A program made the position numbers and the translations under genes. From NCBI GenBank assembly GCA_030411725.1, contig MU839843.1:682001-746000 (forward strand): DNA of 64,000 bases, read 5' to 3'. This stretch comes from Echria macrotheca (Eukaryota; Ascomycota; Sordariomycetes; Sordariales; Schizotheciaceae). The notes beneath the pieces were generated by a model that saw only the letters and a list, made by a program, of their open reading frames with translations, made no database searches and was not told where the DNA came from. This document shows, piece after piece, positions 55,321 to 64,000 of the stretch; positions within the stretch are counted from its first letter, which is position 1, and each line of letters starts with the position of its first letter.

Positions 55321-57467
55321 ATGGCCCCCTCTCTCGTTAAGCTCGGCACGGCTGCCGCCCTGGCAGCTTCGGGTGTTCTTGCCGAGAACGCATACCAACT
55401 CACCAAGAAATATGATACCACCAACTTCTTCACCGAGTTCGACTTCTTCGAGGTAAGTGGCTCAATCTTGACTCACTATGAACGTTGCTCACAACCGTCC
55501 AGAGCAAGTTTAATACAGGCGTCTTGGAGGATATCGACCCGACCCACGGCTTCGTCAACTATACCACCAAGAGCCAGGCCGAGACGCTCAAGCTGATCAA
55601 CACGGACGACAACCAGGTATATATTGGTGTCGACCACAAGACAAAGCCTACGGATGGCCGGAATAGCGTGAGGATCACCAGCCAGAAGTCATTCGAGGAG
55701 GGTCTGTTCATCGCCCATTTCACCCACTTCCCCAAGCCTGCCTGTGGTGCGTGGCCGGCCTTCTGGATGTTTGGACCCAACTGGCCCAATAACGGTGAGC
55801 TCGACATCTATGAGGGGTGGAACCTTGACACGAGCAACTCCATGGCGGCCCACACCAAGACGCAGAGCGGAGTAGGAAGCTGCCAGCTCAACACCAACCT
55901 CTTCTCAAACAGCCTGGTCACTCCCAACTGCGACGTCGACGCCGCCGGACAGTTCAACCAGGGCTGCAAGGCCATCGAAAGCAACGGGCTGTGGGGCAAC
56001 CCCAACGGTGGTGTGTACGCCGTCCAGTGGGAGAAGGACTTCATCAAGGTGTGGAGCTGGGCTTCTCAGCCGCAGGATGTGGCTGCTGGCGCTCCGGTGC
56101 CCGACAACTGGGGCAAGCCTCACTTTGCCCTCGCCAAGGGCAGTTGCGACGTGGACAAGAACTTCAACAGCATGCAGATCGTCCTTGATATCACGTTCTG
56201 CGGCGACGCGGCTGGCAACGATGGTATCTGGCCCCTTACCACGTGTGCGGTGAACTCGGGGCTGTCGTGCAGAGACTACGTTCGGGAGAATCCGGATGAC
56301 TATGAGAAGGTGTACTGGAAGATCAAGGACATCAAGGTGTACAACAACCTTCCCGTTCAGACCAGCACGACAACCAGCACTACGGCTACCAGCACGACGG
56401 CTTCCAGCACCTGGACTACCACCAGCACCACGGCCAGCACAACCGCCAGCACCACGACCACGAGCACCACTACTAGCACCACCGCCTCTAGCACCTGGAC
56501 CTCTACAAGCACCACCGCCAGCACCACCTCTACCACCTCCACCACCTCCACCACGGCCTCGACCACATCGACGACGGCTACGACCGACGACGACGAGTAC
56601 TGCTGGGAGGAGCCTACCGACACCGCCACTTCTACCACGGCCAGCAGCACCTGGACGTCTACCACCACTACGGCGAGCACGACCGACACCACCACGGCCA
56701 GCAGCACCTGGACATCTACCTCGACCACTGCGACCGGCAGCGCGACTGGCAGCGTCACCACGTGGCCCAGCTCGTGGCCAACCGGCGGCTCATCGGTGCA
56801 GCTCACGACCTCGACCGTCTGGGCCACCAACACGTACACCATCACGAAGTGCCCCCCGTCGGTGAAGAACTGCCCGATCGGCCACGTGACCACCGAGATC
56901 GTCCCCGTCACGACGACCGTCTGCCCCGTCGAGACGACCCCCGCCGGCTCGTGGCCCGCCGGAGGAGGCGGTGCCTGGCCGACCGATTCCGTCAGCGTCC
57001 CGGCCGGCTGGACCCAATCGACCGTGTACTCGACGACGACCTACACCATCACGTCGTGCGCGCCGACCGTCACCAACTGCCCCGTCGGCCATGTTACGAC
57101 GGGCGTGATCCCGGTCGGCACCACCATCAAGCCGATCGGCGGCGGCGCCAGCTGGGAGACTGTTCCTGCTGCCTCGTGGGGCAGCAGCGGTGCCAAGCCT
57201 ACCTGGCCGGCGGGCGGTGCCAGCTGGGGCGCCTCGCCGTCGGGCGGATCTGGTAGCGGCAGCGGTAGCGGATCGTGGTCGGCGCCGGCGGGCGGTGCTG
57301 GCTCGGCCAAGGGCACCGGCGCTGGGTCTTGGCCTCAGGGCGCGGCCAGCGGCACGGCGGGCGTGAAGCCGGTGTATACCGCGCCGGTTACCACGGCCGG
57401 GAGTGCCAAGGTGGGCGTTAGCCTCATTGGCGCCCTGGCGGGTGCCCTGATGGTTATGCTGCTCTAA
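55321..57467 (+). CDS. GPI-anchored GH16 family glucanase
   Basis: Secreted beta-glucan hydrolase of family GH16, likely acting on mixed or 1,3-linked glucan in or near the wall. Exons 55321-55452 and 55503-57467 (50-nt intron, phase 0) give 698 aa. The signal peptide is residues 1-21. The catalytic segment NNGELDIYEGWN has Glu143 (nucleophile), Asp145 and Glu148 (acid/base), the ELDxxE type without the extra bulge residue. ACGAWPAFWMFGP precedes it as in fungal laminarinase-like members. The domain ends near residue 320. Then come about 130 residues of Ser/Thr repeats, two Cys-containing repeats, a Gly/Ser-rich stretch and a hydrophobic tail (VGVSLIGALAGALMVMLL) fitting a GPI signal. Confidence 0.93.
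56811..57130 (+). repeat. Two diverged copies of a ~40-residue Cys-containing module
   Basis: STVW-TNTYTIT-C-PSV-NCPIGHVTT and STVY-TTTYTIT-C-PTV-NCPVGHVTT are separated by a Gly/Pro linker in the stalk of the GH16 protein. Similar modules occur in other fungal GPI-anchored wall proteins. Their function is not known to me. Confidence 0.85.
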
Positions 57468-58639
57468 ATGCGTCTCCTGTGTTTTTTTTCTGTTGTTTAA
57501 TCTTGGGATATGACGATTTTACATATGTGATGGAGGCTTTTTAGATGGTTCAGTTTATATGGAGATGGGGATCTTATAAAAATGTCAAAAACACACATAA
57601 CATTTTACTTTCTTTTCGTCCTCGTCCACTTGGACTTGTCTTTTGAATATAACGAGTTTTGGTGAGTCTTCAGGCTTTTTTCATCTGTGTTGGTTTTTGG
57701 TGTAACACGTCTCTGGTTCATTTCTGTGTCTATTTTGTGTATATCTGCATACCTACTAGAACATGAAAAGGCTAGAACATGAGAAGGAAAAAGTCTCACG
57801 ACAAACGCGCAATACCAGTTAGTTTCTCACAGTATTTTTCACCTTCCAGTTTCAGAGACTTGAGATGGAATGGGGGTTACACAACATGTCACACAGTCAC
57901 ACACCTTCATCCCAAGATTGGCCTCATTTCAGATGCATACATACGCGGTGCGCGTATTCCTCTGAGTCTGGGCGGTGTCAGGGGGGCAGGCAGGTATGGA
58001 TGATTTCCGAATTCCGTCCCTGCATATATCCCCGTGGAGCCGGGTTCCGTCTGTCTGTCTGCATGCTGCAAAAGCAATAACCGGACGTAGTTACGCAAAG
58101 AGGGTGATGGTCCGCTTGTCGTGCCGATGAGTGATCCTTCAGGAGGAGGTGGGTTAGGGATGCACCAGTCATACAAGGGCCCGGGCAGAGATAGGTACCT
58201 AGGACCCAAGAGTGCTTTGGTACAGAAGACGGAAAGTGTTTTGTTTTTTTCGAAAGCGAATTCTCAATTCTCTATTACTTGGTAACCACAAGTAGTTTTC
58301 CTACGACTACCAATCTCGAGAGATAGCATTTGAGTAGATAGAATAGAGAAACCCATTGTCCAATGATTAATGACCGAGAGACAAAAAAAGGTTGCACTGA
58401 ATCAAACAGTGGGTCGGACCCCGGAAACGTGGCGCACGCGGCTCTGCAACTCCAATGACCTCACTGCAGTGACCGAAGCTTCCGACCGCAATCGCAACCC
58501 CGCCAGGTCTCTCTGAGCATCACATCTCCCTGCTCGGCAGATGCGCGATACCGTCTCGGCCACAAACGGATCTCGTCATGCCACTCCCATAAGACTTTCC
58601 TCCGCCGTCGTTCCGGAGTAGTAGTCCCAGCCCGCCAAC
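57468..58639. other. Intergenic: GH16 3' end to OMA1 promoter
   Basis: About 1.2 kb. The first 350 bp are T-rich, as for a 3' UTR. A TAGGTACCTAGG palindrome-like motif lies at 58193-58204. The 300 bp before OMA1 are its promoter side. No gene supported. Confidence 0.55.
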
Positions 58640-59890
58640 ATGTTCGGCGCCTGCCGCCCCGCCCTCGCGGCGGCCACGCGCCGACCTCTCCTCCTCCTTC
58701 CTCACCGTCCGATCCAAACACCACCAATCCGCATCCCGGCCCTGCGGCGCCCAATATCCCTCCTCTCCCACCACCAGCACCACCAGTCCAAACCGCCCCG
58801 GCCCTTCTCCCCCCACAACCACCACCACCACCGAAGCTACCACACCCCCCCGTCCCCGTCCCGCGAAGACCTCCACAACGCACGCCTCGCCGCGGCCCGA
58901 CCCCTCGTCACAACCTCCACCCTCCGCCGCGCCGCCCGCTCCCCAGGCACACACCTAATCGCGCTCCTCGCCATCGCCGGCGCCTTCGTCTTCTACTTCA
59001 GCAACCTCGAAACAGTCCCGGTAAGCGGGCGCACACGCTTCAACGTGTACTCAGCCTCGACGGTCAAGAAAGCAGGGGAGATGCAGTTCCGCGCATTGCT
59101 GTACCAGCTCGAGCGGGACGGCGCCGTGATTCTGCCGGATTACGACTTTCGGGTGTTAAGGGTGAAGCGGGTGATGCGCAAGCTGATTCCGTTCTCGGGC
59201 ATGGCGGACGAGAACTGGGAGATTTTTGTTATCGACGATCCGCGCACCGCGAACGCGTTTGTCTTACCTGGAGGTAAGGTGTTTGTGTTTAGCGGGATAC
59301 TGCCGCTCGCGCGGAGCGATAGCGCGCTGGCGGCGGTGCTGGGGCACGAGGTTGCGCATAACGTGGCGGATCATGTCGGGGAGAGGATGAGCCAGGATAT
59401 TGGGGCGAATATTTTGCTGGGCAGCGCGATTGCGTTGCTGGGCGTCTTTGGGCTGGCGCCGCTGCTGGTGCATTTTGTGGGGAGTAGGGCGCTCGAGATT
59501 GCGTTTGGACATCCGATGAGCAGGCTGCAGGAGAGCGAGGCGGATTATATCGGGCTGATGATGATGGCTGAGGCGTGCTATGACCCGGCCGAGGCGGTGG
59601 CGTTTTGGGCGAGGATGGAGGCCGCGAAGGGGGAGGAGGTGCCTGAGTGGTTGAGTACGCATCCTTCGGTATGTTTTTTTTTGTCCCCCCTTGGTGGCAA
59701 GGTGATACCTACTGGGGAAATGGTGGTTGCTAATGTGTGAGGAAAAAAGAATACCTCGAGGATCAAGCGCATCCAGGAGTGGTTGCCCGAGGCGATGGAG
59801 AAGCGCAAGAGCAGCGATTGCCAGTCGACCATGGCGTTTGCTGATTTGTTCAAGAGGGCGTTGTCGCAGGGGATTATCATGGTGGCTTAG
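58640..59890 (+). CDS. OMA1: Mitochondrial metalloendopeptidase OMA1 (M48)
   Basis: Inner-membrane quality-control protease activated by stress or loss of membrane potential. Exons 58640-59668 and 59750-59890 (81-nt intron, phase 0, GCTAATG branch) give 389 aa. Residues 1-70 are rich in Arg, Pro and His with no acidic residue, a long presequence containing several His runs. A hydrophobic segment at about 105-120 (LIALLAIAGAFVFYF) is the first membrane anchor. The protease domain carries HEVAH (236-240) with VLG before it and the downstream zinc-ligand segment ESEADYIGLMMM (298-309). A second hydrophobic stretch (256-282) lies between them as in OMA1. The C-terminal exon (RIKRIQEWLPEAMEKRK) is characteristic. 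Confidence 0.95.
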
Positions 59891-60082
59891 GTTTGTAGAC
59901 ATGGGGCAAGCGGGAGTTTTGGTTATATTTTTTTTTCTTTTTTGTTCTCTACCTACTTCCCATAACGGGGGCATTGGAGCAATGGTTTGAAATAGAGCTC
60001 ATGAAGAGACACAGAAATGGATTATTACAAAAGGGGACACCCTCAGGGTGAGAAGAATACAGAAATCCACAACCACGAAAGT

Positions 60083-61162
60083 CTAATACGCCGGCGCCGT
60101 TTGCCTCCTCGAGAACGGCGTGCTCAACATCCTCCAGAACCCCAGCTTCCGTCGTACCGGCTGCACATGATGCTGCTGTTGAGCCACCACCAGCTGCTGC
60201 TGTCGTGCCAGGCGCTCAGCCAACTCCCTTCTCTGCTGCCCCAATTTCTTGAGCCTCAAAATCTCGCGCCCAATCTGCGGGAATATCTTGTCAACGTTCT
60301 CCCCCGTCTTGGCGGATACTTCCAGAAATGGACAGTCAGCCATCGTCGTCTGCTGGCCATTCGCACCACTACCGTCGCGATCACGATCCCGAATCGTCTC
60401 TGCTGTTTTGTTCCCCTCGGCCCAGCTTACTTTGCGTTCTTCGTCCTCGTCGATGACCACCGAGTCAGAGTCCGGAGAAGAAGAAGAAGGGGAAGAAGAA
60501 TCAGATTTGTTCCCAACGAGCATCACAGCGTAGGGTTTTGATGATGACGACGACGAGACAAAAGAGGAGATGAACTCGGCTATGCCCTCGACGAGTTTGA
60601 GCGACGACGGATCGCGGACGGAGTATACGAGTACTGCGGCCTCGGTTATGGCCAGGGCCTGCTCGAGCATCGGGTTGGATAGGAGGTGTTTGGACGGCAT
60701 CTCGAGCGCGTCGACTATGTATGGCGCGCCATCGATCTCGATCGGGTGGCGGCAGCCGCGCTCGTAGAAGGGGTCTGGGGGCTGGTTTTCTCCGCGGAAT
60801 GTATTGTTGCCAAACTTTGGACCATTATTGTTAATAGGTACCTTTCTTTTTGAACGGGCGGGGGGAGAAAAGGGGAAACGACGAACTCGGGTGAGAATAC
60901 TGGTTTTGCCTGTGCCTCGGGCTCCGATTACGAGGACGCGGAATTCGCCTGCTGCTCTAGCTGCTGGTCGTCGTTTTTCTGCTCCCTGTTGTTGTTGGTT
61001 TTGGTAGTCTTGGGCGTTGTTGTTACTATCGGTGAATTGGCGGCGGAGGACGCCGAGACGGCGACGGGACTCGTCGGCGGCGGGGGTCGGTGTGTCTTGC
61101 CAGCGGAGGACGGCCTTGAGGAACTTGGCCTCTTCGGCGGTCCAGACTACTGAGTTTACCAT
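60083..61162 (-). CDS. Atypical Ras-like small GTPase
   Basis: GTP-binding protein of unknown role. Read straight through it is 359 aa from ATG 61162; removing a probable in-frame 72-nt intron (60886-60815, GTTCGT to AAAG) gives 335 aa and joins ILTR to FGNNTFRGENQPPD. The P-loop is GARGTGKT (80-87), with Arg at the position of Ras Gly12. The G3 position reads VDALEMPS instead of DxxGQ, so the catalytic Gln is absent. G4 NKSD (219-221 region) is followed by a Ser/Asp-rich insert of about 60 residues, and G5 is VSAKTGEN. The C-terminus, ending RRQTAPAY, has a Gln-rich helix and no CAAX box, so prenylation is not expected. An upstream frame of 35 codons is not included because it is Lys/Gln-rich and resembles leader sequence. 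Confidence 0.85.
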   Translation of the reverse strand: MVNSVVWTAEEAKFLKAVLRWQDTPTPAADESRRRLGVLRRQFTDSNNNAQDYQNQQQQGAEKRRPAARAAGEFRVLVIGARGTGKTSILTRVRRFPFSPPARSKRKVPINNNGPKFGNNTFRGENQPPDPFYERGCRHPIEIDGAPYIVDALEMPSKHLLSNPMLEQALAITEAAVLVYSVRDPSSLKLVEGIAEFISSFVSSSSSSKPYAVMLVGNKSDSSSPSSSSPDSDSVVIDEDEERKVSWAEGNKTAETIRDRDRDGSGANGQQTTMADCPFLEVSAKTGENVDKIFPQIGREILRLKKLGQQRRELAERLARQQQLVVAQQQHHVQPVRRKLGFWRMLSTPFSRRQTAPAY

Positions 61163-63811
61163 CTTTCTTCTTCTTCCTGGCGTGTATTTTGCCCCCTTTG
61201 TTGACCTTTTTTTTCTTTCCTTGCTGGCCTGTTCTTCTCGTCCTTGTTGTTGTCCCCTTTGCTTCACCTCGACAAATCTCGGTGGGATCGACTTTTTGAT
61301 TTGGCGTCTTGTAAGTTATTGTTCGATCAGTGGGTATCACTCAGCCGCCCTTTGTCTTCAGGTTTGTAGCGGCCCTTTCTCTTGGGTTTTGTAGCTGCCG
61401 CTAGGCGGTCAACACAATGTTTAAGGGAACCGAAGCTATGGGAGACGGTAAGGAAACGGTGGATTCTCTGAGAAACAAGGAGGAGATCAAAAAGAATAAG
61501 AGGAGTTAAGAGGCGAGATGGGCATGAAAGCTGATTCAGGGACCGGCTCACCTTGGGGTATAATAGAAACGTGATCTTCCGAGGGTATAAGTGGCGACTT
61601 GGATGAGCTGACAAGGCCCCTTTTCCCCCTTCCCTTTCTCAACTACCTTTCCACCTTTTTCTTGCGCGGTATTCTTCTCGTCCTTGGGGTATCCGCTGTT
61701 GAAAATGTTGTCCCGGCGATGAATGATACTGAGAAGATAATAGTGGGAGAAGATACGGACTCCAACCCGATATCGACCAAGGAGAACGACGCAAATGACA
61801 AAATAAAAGAAAAAGAAGGACTATATCTAGGGTCAGGATAGGAGCTGCGTTATAGATCTTATGACATGGCGGGATATTTACTGGTCTGTTTATGCGTTCC
61901 GTTCTTCCCGTAGTAACCCCCCTCCCCTCTCGCCATCGTGATCGGTCGTACTGCCGAGCCCCTGATACATGTAGACCTCGGATCGATCCGGCGATCCTTG
62001 GTCTACATCGATTCACAGCAACGACCCAAAGCTAGTACCCCAAATCGACCCTCAAACATCAAGGAGAAATAATGGCAGTGAAGAAAGATCATAGTTGGAT
62101 AGGTATCTAACATTATGTTATGTTGTGTATATTTCTTAGTTTCCCTATTATGAGAAGCTGCCAAGATGGAATTGCCATCCCATCATGCAAGGTACCGGCG
62201 ATTCTGGCAAATATCCAACCTGACACACGGTCCCGAGCAAATCAGGTTGCCGGTTGGCAGCCGGGCCGTCCGGCTTGTCGAGGACAGGATCTGTGATGGG
62301 GGTATATGTTATAGGTCCCTTTCTTTTCATCTAGAATTTCCTTTTGTCTCTCTTGTTCTTGGCCAGTTTATAACTCCTGATACCAAACTCGCGGGTAGGT
62401 AGGTTTCTACTGTCCACCCATCTTGTCTCCAGTCACGGTGACAAACAGCATTCCTCTTCGGAGGTAATACAGCAAAGTTATCTGTCAAAGACACCTGGTA
62501 CCTGTCGAACGAGTGAAAGTACCGAGGAAAAAAAAACCTTCAAGTGGTACAACCAAGCAGGCATAATCTCACACATTAACAGATATATATCTTCTTCTTC
62601 CAGGGCCAGGGCGGGAATCCCTCCCGGGCCCAGAGCAAGAAACATTGAGATCAGGGTCCTTTCCTTCTAGACCCTTACTACCTAACTTAAATTTTATAGA
62701 CCCTTTTCTTGTCATCATCTTTCTTTCTCGGGTACGATCATGACGAAATGAACTGACGCCCCCCGCGAGAAATGACGAAAGGACGGACACCATGATGATC
62801 CAACTTGTGTTTCATATCCGTCATTGAACGGTTCGTCGGACGGAAATCCGGTTCGCGTGTCACATTTTGTTGACCCGTGCGGATTTTCCCGTGCCATCCC
62901 TTTCACCTTTCCTTTGCCTTCGCTTGCGAGCGAGTTGGGCCGCATGGTATCCCGAGCGTCATCGGCGATGTTACCGAGCGAGCCATTTGATCTCGGTACC
63001 GATCCGCGTCGACTTGTGCCTGCGATCATTCGTGATGCTGGGGATTGAGGATGTTGACATGATCTGAAAAAGCTGCGGTAGTGTTTAATTTATTTTCTTC
63101 CGCTCTCGAAATATTTAGGTTGTGTCAGACTGCAAATATAGAAATACACCTCGCATCGAAATGTGTATCCGTTGAGACTGGGGATTGGAGACAACCTGTT
63201 AGCGGGGTTGCATCTTCCTTTGGGGTCAAGGTGCCTGGCGACTATTCCAAGACCATGCTGTCCTCAAATTCAAGCTCGTGTGTTTTACATAGTAGGACAT
63301 TCCCGTCTCAGATGTCAAAATCGGGTTCTGTCACCGAATGGTGAACACGAAATCGTCTGACGAAAGAATCCTTCAGGATGGCGGCTACGCGCTGGCCAGC
63401 TGGCCACTCAGCCCTGTGACGCTTGGCGTGGGTGATGCACCACCCGCAGGCCCAAGCGCGTGTGCTTCCCAATCGGCAGCCAGCCGCAGGAACATTGAGT
63501 GGACGGGCGTGCGTCCCGCCCCGACGGATCCCCAAATCCGTAATCCCCCTGGGAGGCCGACCAGGTCGCCAACCACCATGCGCCCGCCAATTCGATAGTC
63601 ATCCGCGAACATTCTCTTTTCAGACGACCGCATGCGCACAAGACAGTCCTGAGTCCGATCCGAAGTGCGCCGTCCGAAGCTGGACCATTAGCGCCACAGC
63701 CTTGCTCTTCTCGGCCAGCCCCTCGATTTCCCCAGGCTTCTCAGCCGCACAACCTCGAGCCGCACAACCACGAAGCAGCTCTCCCAACATCATCAACCAA
63801 ATGTCATAGCA
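61163..63811. other. Gene-poor divergent spacer
   Basis: 2.6 kb between the GTPase gene and the gene at the right edge. 62100-62750 is AT-richer with short A runs. Small frames (for example 62715-63029 minus) have no domains. No RNA gene or repeat recognised. Confidence 0.5.
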
Positions 63812-64000
63812 ATGGAACCGTTCCGGGCGCAGCGACCGGCGCTGCACGCGAGCGGCTCGTCGGGCTCGCTGAGTCGCATCTCGACGATATCCGACTTCAC
63901 CGACCTCGACATCCCACTACACGCACGCCCCTCGCTCGTCTCGCTGCAGTCCGACCGATCCACCCCGCCGCCTCCGTCATCCACCGCCCCGTCCCAAGTC
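63812..64000 (+). CDS. 5' part of an unidentified gene, cut by the window end
   Basis: From ATG 63812 the frame stays open for 63 codons to the last base. The peptide begins MEPFRAQRPALHASG and is Ser/Pro/Leu-rich (SLSRISTISDFTDLDIP, PSLVSLQSDRSTPPPP), typical of a disordered N-terminus of a regulatory or membrane-associated fungal protein. The C-rich codon use resembles that of neighbouring genes. There is no domain in the visible part, so no function is proposed. Confidence 0.6.
   Translation, partial: MEPFRAQRPALHASGSSGSLSRISTISDFTDLDIPLHARPSLVSLQSDRSTPPPPSSTAPSQV

Noticed and set aside
1..64000. Transposons, CRISPR-like arrays, secondary-metabolite or incompatibility clusters
   Set aside because: No transposase, reverse transcriptase, terminal repeats, polyketide or peptide synthetase, or HET domain was seen in any frame; the only arrays are the short repeats listed.

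Overview
The window is nuclear DNA from a filamentous ascomycete (Pezizomycotina), most likely a Sordariomycete close to the Sordariales. The signs are short GT-AG introns of about 50-140 nt with CTAAC-like branch sites, intron-split genes, proline/glutamine-rich regulatory proteins, Zn2Cys6 transcription factors, an AA11 chitin-active monooxygenase, GPI-anchored wall proteins, and long gene-poor spacers. I assigned the organism from protein families and gene structure only; no species marker is present.

Layout. At the left edge is a tRNA-His(GUG) gene with an intron (minus). Then follow an M3 oligopeptidase (720-3140, +); HMG-CoA lyase (3441-4688, +) tail-to-tail with deoxyhypusine synthase (4712-5940, -); a very large SNT1-like SANT corepressor (7035-13776, +); a LovD/EstB-type beta-lactamase-fold enzyme (14391-15781, -); and the polarity factor BUD6/AIP3 (17382-20171, -). 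In the middle are a small GPI-anchored Ser/Thr-rich protein (22470-22859, +), an FAD monooxygenase (23188-24480, -), the ataxin-2 homologue PBP1 (27664-31242, +), an AA11 LPMO (34265-35482, +) and acetylornithine aminotransferase (37662-39176, -). On the right are two Zn2Cys6 transcription factors (40214-43478 and 49455-51673, both -), a GPI-anchored GH16 glucanase (55321-57467, +), the mitochondrial protease OMA1 (58640-59890, +), an atypical Ras-like GTPase (60083-61162, -) and the first 63 codons of an unidentified gene at the right edge (63812-64000, +).

How the genes relate. Most are unrelated housekeeping genes, as is usual in fungi, with no evident secondary-metabolite cluster, mobile element or operon. 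Loose themes are mitochondrial function (HMG-CoA lyase, ARG8, OMA1), translation and RNA (DHS/eIF5A hypusination, PBP1, tRNA-His) and wall or extracellular polysaccharide (AA11, GH16, small GPI protein).

I rebuilt the exon joins by hand. In every multi-exon gene the proposed exons sum to a multiple of three and restore known family motifs. Two cases stand out: the zinc motif of the M3 peptidase is completed only by a GC-AG intron, and the Zn2Cys6 motif of the second transcription factor is assembled from four exons that include 13-nt and 10-nt micro-exons. I found no clear undescribed multi-gene system. The most unusual single gene is the Ras-like GTPase with a non-canonical P-loop and G3 motif.
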